Shown: piece by piece, positions 17,840-26,677 of the stretch
How the letters are laid out: each line of letters starts with the position of its first letter
Position numbering within the stretch: position 1 is the first letter of the stretch
Source of the DNA: an uncultured Pirellulaceae bacterium
GTDB lineage: Bacteria > Planctomycetota > Planctomycetia > Pirellulales > Pirellulaceae
Assembly: GCA_938036435.1 (NCBI GenBank)
Contig: CALHPU010000118.1
Span: 1-64,000 of the forward strand
Length of the DNA: 64,000 nt
Direction: 5' to 3'
Translations under genes and position numbers: made by a program
The notes under the pieces: generated by a model
What the model was told of the DNA's origin: nothing
What the model saw: only the letters and a program-made list of their open reading frames with translations
Database searches by the model: none

Positions 17840-18591
17840 AACAACACACCTTTGCTTAGATTTTTACCCTACCGACACCGCGCTCGGATCAACGATTCAA
17901 AAGGATGTTGGTATCAATCATCGGTCTTGGTCTCGATTGTAACCGGTTTGCGGGAATTTTGGCTTGGTGCTGGGCGATTCGGTTAGAGAAAACCGCATCC
18001 CCCAAATTCAAAGGCGTGTTGATTTAGCGGTAGTGTTGACGACTCTCAGCCGAGATTGATTAATTTGAACCGGTACAAATGCCCGTTGCTATGTCGTTAA
18101 TCTCAATTCATTTACTAAACCAGCAAGCTCTTGAGAGTAGGGCAGGTGAGGAAATTGCTTACGCACGACCGGTTGCGGGTGCGAACAATCCCTCATCCGC
18201 CAATACCGCGCTCTGGTTTCCCCAAGTGGCCTGATGGCCCAACGGCGGCTGAATTTCAGGGATAGCAAAACTGGGAATCCCAGGTCGGTTTTACCGAAGC
18301 GCGTGAGCGGTTTTGTCGGTTCTTTGCTCGGTTTGAGAATCTCGGACCCTGTAAAAAGCCGTTTTTGCCTGCTATCATCAGAGACTTCTTCAACAGCGTG
18401 AGGAAATCGTTTTTAGCGCAAGGGAAGAACTAGAACAACCGCATGAGACACAATCTCGGCGGATGCTCAAACCCACAACCACCATTGATCTCAAGGTCAA
18501 CTTTTGCGAGCCAGAATGTTGTACCACTCGGAATTTCGTTTCGCACACGGTAGTGCCTCACCCTCAGAGATATCTGGAGTAATTTCAAAAG
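17840..18591. other. Long control region between the two glutamine synthetase genes
   Basis: 752 bp with no credible gene. It holds a copy of the 2.8 kb repeat at 18015-18126. I found no clear sigma-54 promoter or known riboswitch. The last 230 bp (18360-18591) are the leader of glnII and include a TATCAT box at about 18371 that could be a -10, without a clear -35. Confidence 0.5.
18015..18126. repeat. Intergenic GTAG repeat (copy 2, inverted relative to 2761-2876)
   Basis: Reverse complement aligns over ~110 bp with 2761-2876. Shared blocks include AATGAATTGAGATTAACGAC and CTAAATCAACA. The left head is GTAG (18030-18033). The right head is ATAG instead of GTAG and its hairpin (AACCGGT...GCCCGTT) is imperfect, so this copy has decayed. 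Confidence 0.75.
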
Positions 18592-19599
18592 ATGAGTAAA
18601 TCCAAACTTGAGTACATCTGGCTTGACGGTTATCAGCCAACACAAAGCCTGCGTAGTAAAACCAAAATCGTTGCAGATTTCAGCGGCGAACTAAAGGACT
18701 GCCCTCAATGGTGCTTCGATGGAAGCTCGACTGAGCAAGCCGAAGGTGGTTCCTCTGACTGCCTGCTTGAGCCAGTGGCAATCATTCCTGATCCTGACCG
18801 CAGAAATGCTTTTTTGGTAATGTGCGAAGTGCTCAACCCCGATGGCACACCTCACGAGTCTAATGGTCGTGCAACCATCGAAGACGACGATAACGATTTC
18901 TGGTTTGGCTTCGAGCAAGAGTACTTCTTGTGGGATACTGAAACCAACCGCCCACCCGGATTCCCTGTAGGCGGATACCCTGAACCACAGGGACCGTATT
19001 ACTGTTCCGTCGGTGCCAAAAACGCTTACTGCCGCGAATTGGTAGAAGAGCATTTGGATCTTTGCTTGGAAGCCGGTCTTAACGTAGAAGGCATCAACGC
19101 TGAGGTTGCTGCGGGGCAGTGGGAATTCCAAATCTTCTCAAAAGGTGCCAAAGAAGCCGGCGATCAGATCTGGCTTGCCCGCTACCTGCTTGAGCGTGTT
19201 GGCGAAAAGTATGGTCTGGCAATTGAGTACCATCCGAAACCGATGGGCGCGACTGACTGGAACGGTTCAGGTATGCACGCTAACTTTTCAAACTCAACAC
19301 TGCGCGAGTGTGGTGACAAAGCCGTCTATGACAAGATCTGTCAAGCGTTCGAGCCACGTGTTAAAGAGCATATCGCTGTTTACGGTGCCGACAATGATCA
19401 GCGTCTGACCGGTGACCATGAAACGCAACGTATCGACGAATTCAGCTACGGCGTTTCTGATCGCGGAGCTTCGATCCGTATCCCTGTTGGAACAGTTACC
19501 AGCGGCTGGAAGGGCTGGTTGGAAGATCGCCGCCCGGCCTCCAATGCAGATCCTTACAAGGTTGCTGCTGAAATCATCAAGACCGTCAAGACTGCCTAG
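18592..19599 (+). CDS. glnII: Glutamine synthetase type II (eukaryote-like)
   Basis: 335 residues, the length of GSII. Motifs: EYIWLDGYQPTQSLRSKTKI, the beta-grasp segment PQWCFDGSSTEQAEGGSSDC, WFGFEQEYFLWD, NAEVAAGQWEFQIF for metals and glutamate, and NGSGMHANFSN. The flexible loop and the arginine motif ASIRIPVGTV are complete. GSII lacks the adenylylation loop and is normally controlled at transcription. A strong intrinsic terminator follows 30 bp after the stop, so the gene is a single transcription unit. Co-occurrence with GSI suggests the two isozymes serve different nitrogen states. Confidence 0.95.
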   Translation: MSKSKLEYIWLDGYQPTQSLRSKTKIVADFSGELKDCPQWCFDGSSTEQAEGGSSDCLLEPVAIIPDPDRRNAFLVMCEVLNPDGTPHESNGRATIEDDDNDFWFGFEQEYFLWDTETNRPPGFPVGGYPEPQGPYYCSVGAKNAYCRELVEEHLDLCLEAGLNVEGINAEVAAGQWEFQIFSKGAKEAGDQIWLARYLLERVGEKYGLAIEYHPKPMGATDWNGSGMHANFSNSTLRECGDKAVYDKICQAFEPRVKEHIAVYGADNDQRLTGDHETQRIDEFSYGVSDRGASIRIPVGTVTSGWKGWLEDRRPASNADPYKVAAEIIKTVKTA

Positions 19600-19629
19600 A
19601 TCAGGCAACTGCGAATTTGATTCCGAATC

Positions 19630-19658
19630 AACCCTGTCGGTTTCCGGCGGGGTTTTTT
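19630..19658 (+). terminator. Intrinsic terminator of glnII
   Basis: Stem AACCCTGTCGG / CCGGCGGGGTT (11 bp with two G-U pairs), loop TTT, followed by four further T residues. Confidence 0.9.
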
Positions 19659-19731
19659 CGTTGACTTTGATGAATTGCCGCGCCCTGCGTCAAAACAATC
19701 GTTCGGCGCGGGCATAGCCTGAAGGCACGGT

Positions 19732-20385
19732 TTGAGTCATAATCTTGTTATGTGGCCAGAAAAAGATCAAACGTTAGAACTTCTGCAGCAAGCGCGTCAG
19801 GGTGACGAGTCTGCGGTCAACGAACTGATGGACCGGCACCGAAACTCCCTTCGGCAGCTAGTTCGCATGCGGTTGGACCAGAAGATTCAAAAACGCGTCG
19901 ATGTCAGCGATGTGGTTCAGGATGTTTTGGTGGAAGCCAATCGCCGCCTGCAACGGTATTTGGATAATCCCGTCATGCCGTTTCATCTTTGGATGCGGCA
20001 GATTGCCAAAGACCGCATCATTGATGCCCATCGACGACACCGCGTTTCGGCCAAGCGGTCCGTTGATCGCGAACAACAGATGGTTGCCCCGCGCGGGTAC
20101 GACCAATCTTCGATCCACCTAGCCTCGCTGTTGGGAGACCAACGTCTGACTCCGGCAGCTGCCGCTTTACAGCAAGAGATGGCCAAGAAAGTCGAACAGG
20201 CCATTTCCAAGCTGGATGAAAAAGATTGTGAAATCATTGTGATGCGGCACTATGAACATTTGACCAACCAAGAAATTGGCAAGGTGCTGGATCTGACAGA
20301 GCCCGCCGCCAGCATGAGGTATCTCCGTGCTATTCGTCGACTGAGACAGGTGATGCAGGACGACGGAGAATCCGGCGAAAAATAA
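19732..20385 (+). CDS. ECF-type RNA polymerase sigma factor
   Basis: 217 residues from a TTG at 19732, supported by GAAGG six bases upstream; ATG 19750 is the alternative (211 aa) but has no Shine-Dalgarno. Region 2 is visible as DVSDVVQDVLVEANRRL and FHLWMRQIAKDRIIDAHRRH; region 4 as DCEIIVMRHYEHLTNQEIGK and ASMRYLRAIRRLRQ. It belongs to the planctomycete/verrucomicrobial ECF groups that sit beside Ser/Thr kinases. The kinase gene begins 77 bp downstream on the same strand, so phosphorylation may replace an anti-sigma factor (inference). No anti-sigma gene is present. Confidence 0.88.
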   Translation: MSHNLVMWPEKDQTLELLQQARQGDESAVNELMDRHRNSLRQLVRMRLDQKIQKRVDVSDVVQDVLVEANRRLQRYLDNPVMPFHLWMRQIAKDRIIDAHRRHRVSAKRSVDREQQMVAPRGYDQSSIHLASLLGDQRLTPAAAALQQEMAKKVEQAISKLDEKDCEIIVMRHYEHLTNQEIGKVLDLTEPAASMRYLRAIRRLRQVMQDDGESGEK

Positions 20386-20386
20386 A

Positions 20387-20434
20387 GCTTGGGTTCAGAA
20401 GTAGGGCTTGGGTTCGGAAGTAGGGCTTGGATTC
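20387..20434. repeat. 19-bp tandem repeat between sigma factor and kinase
   Basis: Two full units (GCTTGGGTTCAGAAGTAGG and the same with one change) and a third partial one directly follow the sigma-factor stop codon. They push the kinase Shine-Dalgarno away from the upstream gene. Slippage could alter this spacing. Confidence 0.8.
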
Positions 20435-20462
20435 TTGAGTAATTAACGACAGAGGTAGGCCA

Positions 20463-22118
20463 ATGGTCGGTCAAGAAAAACAGACTGCAAAAGAATTAGA
20501 ATACGACCAATCACTAGCAAATCTAATCACGGAACTTGCCGACCGAACCAACGCTGGAGAAAGAGTCGAACTTGAGGCCACGTGCAAGAAGTACCCACAG
20601 TTTGAATCTGACTTGCGCGATTTATGGGGAACGATCGTTGTCACTCGTGCCGCGGCTGACGAAATGGCCACGCGCTCGTTTTCACCAGATTCCGACATCC
20701 GCATTCCCGGGCTTGAGGTTCCCTACGACTTAGGCAAATATGTGCTCGAAGAGGAAATCGGGCGCGGCGGCATGGGCATCGTCTACCGAGCCAAGCGAAA
20801 ATCTGATGGCGTGTCGATCGCGATCAAGATGATCCTCAAGGGCGATTTCGCCTCGGCGGTCGAGCGTGAACGGTTTCAGGCCGAGGCGGAAGCCGCGGCA
20901 AGGCTGACTCACAAAAATATCGCCCCGATCTACGAAATCGGTGAGCACGAGGGGCTCGCATTTTTCTGCATGAAACTCGTCGAAGGAGGCACGCTGACCG
21001 AGAAATTGGCTAGCGGCCCATTGCGTGCTCGTAACGCCGGGATGGTGATGGCTGATCTGAGCGATGCGATCAGCTACGCTCACTCACAAGGCGTACTTCA
21101 CCGCGACTTGAAACCATCGAATGTTTTGCTGGACGCTGACGGACATGCCTATGTCGTAGATTTTGGATTGGCCAAACAAACCACCAGTCATGCCAGCCTA
21201 ACCCGTTCGGGAGCCATTCTTGGAACGCCGGCTTATATGTCCCCCGAACAAGCCGCCGGTGCACGGGGAGAGGTCGGCGATGTCAGCGACGTCTATAGCC
21301 TTGGAGCCATTCTTTATCACATGCTGACCGGTCGGCCGCCGTTTCTCGGTCCCTCACCTGTCGACACGCTGTTAATGGTAATGGAGCAGGATCCGATCAT
21401 GCCGCGAGTGCTCAATCGGCGGGTGGACCGGCGGTTGGAGATGATCGCACTTCGCTGCCTGCAGAAACCTCAGGACTTGCGATACGCCTCAGCGAAAGAT
21501 TTAAAGAACGACTTAAAGGCCTATCTAAACAACGAGTCTATTTCGGCCAGAGAAGGTCGGTTCATGCAGGTCATTGGTAATGTATTCCGCGAAACTCATC
21601 ATGCCCAAGTACTCGAAAACTGGGGAGTGATCTGGATGTGGCATTCGCTGGTGCTTCTGATTGCAAGCCTTGCGACGAATATGCTGGCTTTGTTTCGCGA
21701 CGACAATCGGATTCACTATTGGTTGATGTGGACGGTGGGACTGGGCACTTGGGCCATCGTGTTCTGGTTTGTCAGGCGTACGATGGGGCCGGTGACCTTT
21801 GTTGAACGCCAGATCGCCCATGTTTGGGCGGCGGCGATGGCCTGTGTTGCGTTTCTATTTCCATTGGAGGCGGCACTTGGCCTAGAAGCGCTGTCCTTGG
21901 CACCGCTATTGGGAGTCGTCGCGGCGATGGTGTTCCTGATTAAAGCCGGAATTCTTTCGGGCACTTTCTATATTCAGGCCGCGGTCATGTTTGGGACGGC
22001 AATTCTGATGGCCTGTCTGCCGAAATGCGCGATGATACTATTTGGCTTTAATTCGGCCGCATGCTTCTTCACCGCCGGTTGGAAGTACAGTCGGCGGCGT
22101 CGCCGATCGATGGCCTGA
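20463..22118 (+). CDS. Membrane Ser/Thr protein kinase
   Basis: 551 residues. An ~90-residue N-terminal segment precedes a complete Hanks kinase: Gly loop GRGGMGIVYRA (from 100), Lys122 in SIAIKMI, catalytic loop HRDLKPSNVLLD, DFGLAKQ, activation-segment end GTPAYMSPEQAAG and SDVYSLGAILYHMLTGRPPF. All catalytic residues are present. The last ~170 residues form about five hydrophobic helices (for example VIWMWHSLVLLIASLATNML and AAAMACVAFLFPLEAALG), so it is membrane-bound with the kinase in the cytoplasm and no large sensor domain outside. AGAGG upstream of ATG 20463 supports the start. Pairing with the preceding ECF factor suggests a regulator-target pair. Confidence 0.92.
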   Translation: MVGQEKQTAKELEYDQSLANLITELADRTNAGERVELEATCKKYPQFESDLRDLWGTIVVTRAAADEMATRSFSPDSDIRIPGLEVPYDLGKYVLEEEIGRGGMGIVYRAKRKSDGVSIAIKMILKGDFASAVERERFQAEAEAAARLTHKNIAPIYEIGEHEGLAFFCMKLVEGGTLTEKLASGPLRARNAGMVMADLSDAISYAHSQGVLHRDLKPSNVLLDADGHAYVVDFGLAKQTTSHASLTRSGAILGTPAYMSPEQAAGARGEVGDVSDVYSLGAILYHMLTGRPPFLGPSPVDTLLMVMEQDPIMPRVLNRRVDRRLEMIALRCLQKPQDLRYASAKDLKNDLKAYLNNESISAREGRFMQVIGNVFRETHHAQVLENWGVIWMWHSLVLLIASLATNMLALFRDDNRIHYWLMWTVGLGTWAIVFWFVRRTMGPVTFVERQIAHVWAAAMACVAFLFPLEAALGLEALSLAPLLGVVAAMVFLIKAGILSGTFYIQAAVMFGTAILMACLPKCAMILFGFNSAACFFTAGWKYSRRRRRSMA

Positions 22119-22527
22119 TGTCGCTTGCCAAGGCCATCTTCTGAGGAAGCCTTAACACGGTGGATAGATTGGGTGCGCCGTTACAACCCTCACAAGTGTG
22201 ACAGGTCCAACGAAAACGTGCTCAAACCTAACCAAAACCACCTGTTCAGAGCAACCGAAACAAAAATCCGCTTTTTCTTGACCGTTAAAGTTTGACATCC
22301 TCCAGCTGTGTCATAGGTTTGTGTGAGTTCAGCAACGGACCATTTGGAAACGAGTTGGCTCGCTGCGAGAACCATACGGTTCAAGCAGTAACCTGCAATT
22401 TTGTTTTTACGGGAACGCTGATTCATGCAGGGCAGGCGCAAGTCTGTTCAGTTCTGTCCCACCTTTTTGAGCCCCTTGGCTCACGCCACTTTTCAGGCGC
22501 TTTTTTATTCCGTCGGAGGAAAAAATT
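22119..22527 (+). promoter_or_regulatory. Leader/promoter region of flp with terminator-like hairpins
   Basis: 408 bp without a gene. Just before the flp Shine-Dalgarno are two tandem hairpins, TGAGCC-CCTT-GGCTCA (22468-22483) and CGCC...GGCG (22484-22499), then six T (22501-22506). This looks like a weak terminator placed where it could attenuate flp. The ribosome site GGAGG follows at 22515-22519. No known riboswitch consensus was recognised. Confidence 0.45.
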
Positions 22528-22710
22528 ATGAAAAACCTAATGACTAAAGTTCAAAACTTCATCAAAGACGAATCTGGCCCAACAGCTGTTGAATACGCTG
22601 TGATGCTTGCTCTGATCATCGTTGTATGTATCGGAACAATCACTACTTTGGGTACTCAGGTTGATTCAACCTTCCAAGGTGTACAAGCTGGTCTGCCTGG
22701 TGCTAACTAG
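22528..22710 (+). CDS. flp: Flp/Fap-type pilin of a Tad pilus
   Basis: 60 residues. A short charged leader (MKNLMTKVQNFIKDESGPTA) precedes the hallmark Glu-Tyr pair in VEYAVMLALIIVVCI and one hydrophobic helix. Flp prepilins are cleaved by TadV before the helix and polymerise into thin adhesive pili. Strong GGAGG Shine-Dalgarno 8 nt before ATG. Short codon-biased gene with a strong terminator immediately after, consistent with high expression as the major subunit. First of five Tad-type genes on this strand. Confidence 0.93.
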   Translation: MKNLMTKVQNFIKDESGPTAVEYAVMLALIIVVCIGTITTLGTQVDSTFQGVQAGLPGAN

Positions 22711-22739
22711 TGCAGATTCGGTTGTCTAACGACATCCAA

Positions 22740-22775
22740 AGTCCCCGTGGCATTTGCTGCGGGGGCTTTTTTTTT
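22740..22775 (+). terminator. Intrinsic terminator of flp
   Basis: Stem AGTCCCCG / CGGGGGCT (8 bp) followed by nine T. Confidence 0.93.
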
Positions 22776-22979
22776 GGCGCAGGTTAAGCGTGTCAGTTGA
22801 ACCCGCTTTTAGCCTAATTTGCGTTTTTTCCCGACATTTGCCGTAACTGCGGGCTAAGTTTTACTCGTTCGGAGAAACCTGATCATAGGAAAGCCCGAGC
22901 AAAACACGACTTTCAAAAGAGATTTGCGGTCCGCCCTTGGGCTGCCTGTTCCCCAGACAAATCAGAGTAGGATTTTACG

Positions 22980-23558
22980 ATGTACGACCTTTTGACCCCA
23001 GACAACTGGATGCAATTTGGATATTGGACAGTCGCCATTTTTGCGGTTGTTGCCGCTTGGATCGACGGCACAGAACTGCGTGTCCCCAACAAATTGACGC
23101 TGCCCTTCGTCGTCGCAGGTTGGGTCTTCAGTATGATTGCCTTCGAACTTCAAGGTGGCGATTGGTACACAGGACTGGGTTATAGTCTGCTGGGAACGGC
23201 TGTTGGCTGTTTGACACTGCTTCCGTTCTACGCGATCGGTGGCATGGGCGGTGGCGACGTGAAAATGATGATGGGAATCGGAGCATGGGTCGGCGCAACG
23301 ATCGTCTTCTACTCATTTTGTGTTGGAGCGGTTGTCGGGGGCGTGATGGCCGTCGCAATGGCCGTTCAAGCCGGCCAGTGGACGAAGCACTACAACCAGT
23401 TCTTCTCAATCTTTAACGAGATCATGACCGTACGCGACCCAGAGAAACTAGCCGAAATCGCCGGAGCAAGAAAACCATCAATGCGTCTGTTGCCCTATGG
23501 AATTCCAATGGCAATCGGCACTTTAATGTACATGGGCTGGGAAGGAATGCTTGTTTGA
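22980..23558 (+). CDS. tadV: Prepilin peptidase TadV/CpaA (A24 family)
   Basis: 192 residues, six hydrophobic helices. The two catalytic aspartates of the A24 family are visible: the first in AAWIDGTELRVPNKLT and the second in the GxGD motif GGMGGGDVKMMMG. It should process the Flp prepilin encoded just upstream. There is no N-terminal methylase domain, as is usual for CpaA/TadV. It has its own leader of about 200 bp and its own terminator, unlike the compact operons usual for Tad loci. Confidence 0.93.
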   Translation: MYDLLTPDNWMQFGYWTVAIFAVVAAWIDGTELRVPNKLTLPFVVAGWVFSMIAFELQGGDWYTGLGYSLLGTAVGCLTLLPFYAIGGMGGGDVKMMMGIGAWVGATIVFYSFCVGAVVGGVMAVAMAVQAGQWTKHYNQFFSIFNEIMTVRDPEKLAEIAGARKPSMRLLPYGIPMAIGTLMYMGWEGMLV

Positions 23559-23601
23559 TCTTCCCGTTCTAGGGTAGCACAAACAGAACCAATCAACTTT
23601 T

Positions 23602-23640
23602 AAGACCGACAGGGTGATAAACCCTGTCGGTCTTGGCGTT
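23602..23640 (+). terminator. Intrinsic terminator of tadV
   Basis: Perfect 13-bp stem AAGACCGACAGGG / CCCTGTCGGTCTT with a 7-nt loop, followed by a T-rich run starting four bases after the stem. Confidence 0.93.
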
Positions 23641-23830
23641 TTTTACGAACCACAATTTTAATCAACAGTGTCTAACGCAGGACGCCGAAGACAAAGAATG
23701 CAAGCATTGCCGCTAGCAAAGCTGACGCCCTATGCTCCAAGATGGAAGCAACTGTACCCAGGAGGGGATCGCGTCGAAATTCAACCATCTTACTATGCGG
23801 ACTAAGTCCGAGACTTTTTGGGGTACTCAG

Positions 23831-24847
23831 ATGAAATCAAAAACGTTAATCGCACTCTTTATTGCCCTTGGCTGTGGAATTCTCGCTGCCGTAGGGATCG
23901 TGAATGCAATCGGGGACAACAGTGGGGCCGTCGCTGAAGCAACCGCTCCGGTTCTGGTGGCAAATGAACCTCTGGACATTCACACTCCGTTAACAGAAGA
24001 AAACTGCCATATCGAACACTGGCCTGTGAAGCTGATTCCCGAAGATGCTGTCTCTGATTTTGCTGGCTTGGAAGGGATGTTCAACAAAATGCGTCTGTCT
24101 GAAGGCTACCCAATCATGGCCGAGCAGATCGCCAACGAGTCATTTTTCCAACAGGACATGATTCCGCCAGGGCACAAAGTCGTTGCCGTCAAAGTGAAAG
24201 AAGACGACACGATTTCTGGATTGTTAAAGCCTGGCCAGCAAGTTGACATCATTGGTGTCGTCGATGTGCCGTCCAAAGGAAACAACCGTGACCGGCTGAA
24301 GATTGCCAAGACGTTTCTCAAAGGGATACGTGTTTATTCGATTAATGGCGTGCGTGACGGATCGGCCGCCTCTGAGGAGAAAGGCCGACGTAGCGACGCT
24401 GTGGTCGGCGTGTTGGTTACCGAGAAACAGTCTGAACAAATCGTCCTAGTGCAACGAGTGGGAGCTTTGAAATTGGTCCTACGCGGGAAAACGGACAACC
24501 TAGAGCCCGAAGTAAATCCAGACTTCAACCAGCTGTTTGCTGGCATTATCTCGGATCCATCGGCAGCCCAAGAAGAGCCTGAGACACCGAAATTTGATGT
24601 GGATGTCGATACAGCTCCAAGTTTTGTGATGACGGTCTATAATGGGATGGAGTCAAAAAGCCATAGTTTCGACGAAAATGGCCGGTTGCAGACGCCCGAA
24701 AAGCCTTCGGGAGGATTCACCTATGGAAGAAATCACCGCCCTGAGGGTAGTGGCTCGCGCGGCCAAGACTCCGAAACAGAGGTGAGCTTCGATGGACCGA
24801 ATGACTTCAGCGAAGAGTTCGAAGAAGATCAATACCAAGGCGAATAA
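23831..24847 (+). CDS. cpaB: Flp pilus assembly protein CpaB/RcpC
   Basis: 338 residues from ATG 23831; upstream in-frame ATGs (23732, 23795) exist but lack a signal-anchor start. N-terminal hydrophobic segment TLIALFIALGCGILAAVGIV, then an SAF domain (VLVANEPLDIHTPLTEENCH ... EGYPIMAEQI) and the RcpC/CpaB domain (GHKVVAVKVKEDDTISGLLK, VDIIGVVDV). CpaB is a periplasmic Tad component that works with the secretin. The last ~70 residues are disordered, polar and acidic. The CpaB leader contains CGGAC-TAA-GTCCG and a T-run at 23801-23818. A terminator follows the gene. Confidence 0.88.
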   Translation: MKSKTLIALFIALGCGILAAVGIVNAIGDNSGAVAEATAPVLVANEPLDIHTPLTEENCHIEHWPVKLIPEDAVSDFAGLEGMFNKMRLSEGYPIMAEQIANESFFQQDMIPPGHKVVAVKVKEDDTISGLLKPGQQVDIIGVVDVPSKGNNRDRLKIAKTFLKGIRVYSINGVRDGSAASEEKGRRSDAVVGVLVTEKQSEQIVLVQRVGALKLVLRGKTDNLEPEVNPDFNQLFAGIISDPSAAQEEPETPKFDVDVDTAPSFVMTVYNGMESKSHSFDENGRLQTPEKPSGGFTYGRNHRPEGSGSRGQDSETEVSFDGPNDFSEEFEEDQYQGE

Positions 24848-24886
24848 TTCCCAAGGCGAGTAGTTCCGGTTTTTTCGAATAATAGC

Positions 24887-24918
24887 AAGGCACCAGCGAT
24901 TCCGTTGGTGCCTTTTTT
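24887..24918 (+). terminator. Intrinsic terminator of cpaB
   Basis: Perfect 9-bp stem AAGGCACCA / TGGTGCCTT, 10-nt loop, then a T-run. Confidence 0.93.
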
Positions 24919-25064
24919 ACTGCTAAAAATTTCTATTTCGACTTATCTGGTCGGTCATGTTATACCGATAGTGCTTGAGGTTCCTGATGTCATGGATGAT
25001 GTCGGCAAAAGCACTGGCTAGCCATTAAGCAATGGTTGAGCTGCCGCAACGCGAGGATTCACGG

Positions 25065-26666
25065 ATGAACATGCGTATCAAGTTAATTATTCTGGGTTGC
25101 CTTACAGCCCTGTTCTGCGTCTGCCCGGGCAGCGCCTTTGCTCTTCAAGGGATTTCAGGCCCTCGCTTCGAGGTCAATGAGTCTGTCGAATCTCTCGATA
25201 TCATTTCTGGTTCAGCGCGAAGACTTAAATTCGCTTATCAGGTTCCTGAACTGATGGTGGAGAACCCTGAGGTAATTCAGGCCTCGCCAGTTTCTCCTAA
25301 TGAGATTCTCGTTACGGGGCTCAAGCCGGGCGTTTCGTCGATCACGATCAGTGACCCGGATAAGAATCTCCAAACCATCGCCATTGAGGTGCTTGTTGAC
25401 ACTCGCAAGCTAGAACTGGCGTTCAACAATTACTTCCCTAATTCACAGATCAAAGTACATCCGCTTAACTCGGGAGTCATTTTGGCTGGGCACGTTGCAC
25501 GAGCCGATCAGGTGGCCAACATCATGAAGGTGGCCTCTGATTATTTCCCGACCAACGTCGTGAACCAGCTCCAAGTCAACGGCAATCAAAACATCGCCAT
25601 CAAAGTTGAGGTGTTTGAAGTCTCACGCACGAAACTTCGCGAATTGGGCGTGGATTGGGCTGTCTTTGCTGGCCGTGTTAGATCCTTCACCAGCATCTCT
25701 GATATCCTGAGCCTCTCAACCGACGGCGAACTCCAGACCAGCAACGATGATACATTTTCCTTTGGCGTACTTAACAACGACGAATTCTTCCAAACCGTCA
25801 TCAGGGCACTGGAACAGAACAACGTTGCCAAATTGCTTGATCAACCAGTTTTGGTTGCTCAAAACGGCCGCCCCGCTGAGTTCCTTTCCGGCGGTGAAAT
25901 TCCGATTCAAACTGCCGCTGGCCTAGGATCAACGCAAGTCGAATTCCGCCCGTTTGGCACAAAATTGGATATGGTTCCTATCGTTCACGGCAACGGCGAG
26001 CTTACATTGGAGGTTCGTGCCGAAGTCTCTGAAGTGGCTCCTGAACTGGCCAACAACGGTATCCCAGGCTTTCGTGTCCGCAGAGTCAACACTGGCGTAA
26101 AAATGCGTGCCGGCCACACACTGGCTTTGGCAGGAGACTATCGCGAGCTGACAGCCACCGAAAGCCGGGGCATTCCTAAACTGAAGCACTCACCGTTCTT
26201 TGGACCTCTGTTCCGCAGCGTCAGCGATGAAGTGAACGAGACAGAATTGGTCTTTTTGATCACACCACGTTTCGTTAGCGACGTCGAGGCTTCGCAGTTG
26301 CCAGCAGATCGCCCAGGACGCTTGACAGCATCTCCTTCGGATCGGGAACTGTATGTTGACGGTTACACGGAAGTTCCAAAGTGTAACGACGACTGTCCAG
26401 TCAACGATTCATTCGGATCAAGCGGGATTAACGTCGCATCCCAACAAATGTCTATGCAAGGTGGATATCCACAAAGCGGCATGGAATACCAACAACCAAG
26501 CATGGAATACCAACAACCAGGCATGGGATATCCATCACCTCAAATGCCAGCGGCCCAGCCTTACGGACAACAAATGTATGGCCCAGTCGGAACAGCCCGT
26601 CAGCCACGCCCTGACCGAAGTGCAAACTCCGGATTTGCATGGCCAACGAGTCCGAGGACCAGATAA
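25065..26666 (+). CDS. cpaC: Tad-pilus secretin (RcpA/CpaC)
   Basis: 533 residues from ATG 25065, chosen for GAGG 8 nt upstream and a following signal peptide (LIILGCLTALFCVCPGSAFA). N-terminal pilus-formation domain (ELMVENPEVIQASPVSPNEI and LVTGLKPGVSSITIS), a BON-like segment (VILAGHVARADQVANIMKVA) and the type II/III secretin core ending VNETELVFLITPRFV. This forms the outer-membrane channel for the Flp pilus. The C-terminal ~110 residues are Gln/Pro/Met-rich with a tandem octapeptide (MEYQQPSM then MEYQQPGM), perhaps facing the surface or the periplasm. No terminator with a T-run follows; a GTAG hairpin does. Confidence 0.92.
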   Translation: MNMRIKLIILGCLTALFCVCPGSAFALQGISGPRFEVNESVESLDIISGSARRLKFAYQVPELMVENPEVIQASPVSPNEILVTGLKPGVSSITISDPDKNLQTIAIEVLVDTRKLELAFNNYFPNSQIKVHPLNSGVILAGHVARADQVANIMKVASDYFPTNVVNQLQVNGNQNIAIKVEVFEVSRTKLRELGVDWAVFAGRVRSFTSISDILSLSTDGELQTSNDDTFSFGVLNNDEFFQTVIRALEQNNVAKLLDQPVLVAQNGRPAEFLSGGEIPIQTAAGLGSTQVEFRPFGTKLDMVPIVHGNGELTLEVRAEVSEVAPELANNGIPGFRVRRVNTGVKMRAGHTLALAGDYRELTATESRGIPKLKHSPFFGPLFRSVSDEVNETELVFLITPRFVSDVEASQLPADRPGRLTASPSDRELYVDGYTEVPKCNDDCPVNDSFGSSGINVASQQMSMQGGYPQSGMEYQQPSMEYQQPGMGYPSPQMPAAQPYGQQMYGPVGTARQPRPDRSANSGFAWPTSPRTR

Positions 26667-26677
26667 CGATTATATCA

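Noticed and set aside
22119-22527. c-di-GMP (GEMM) riboswitch before flp
   Set aside because: The conserved GEMM blocks were not found; only generic hairpins were seen.
23641-23830. Riboswitch before cpaB
   Set aside because: Contains a small hairpin and a T-run but no recognised aptamer consensus.
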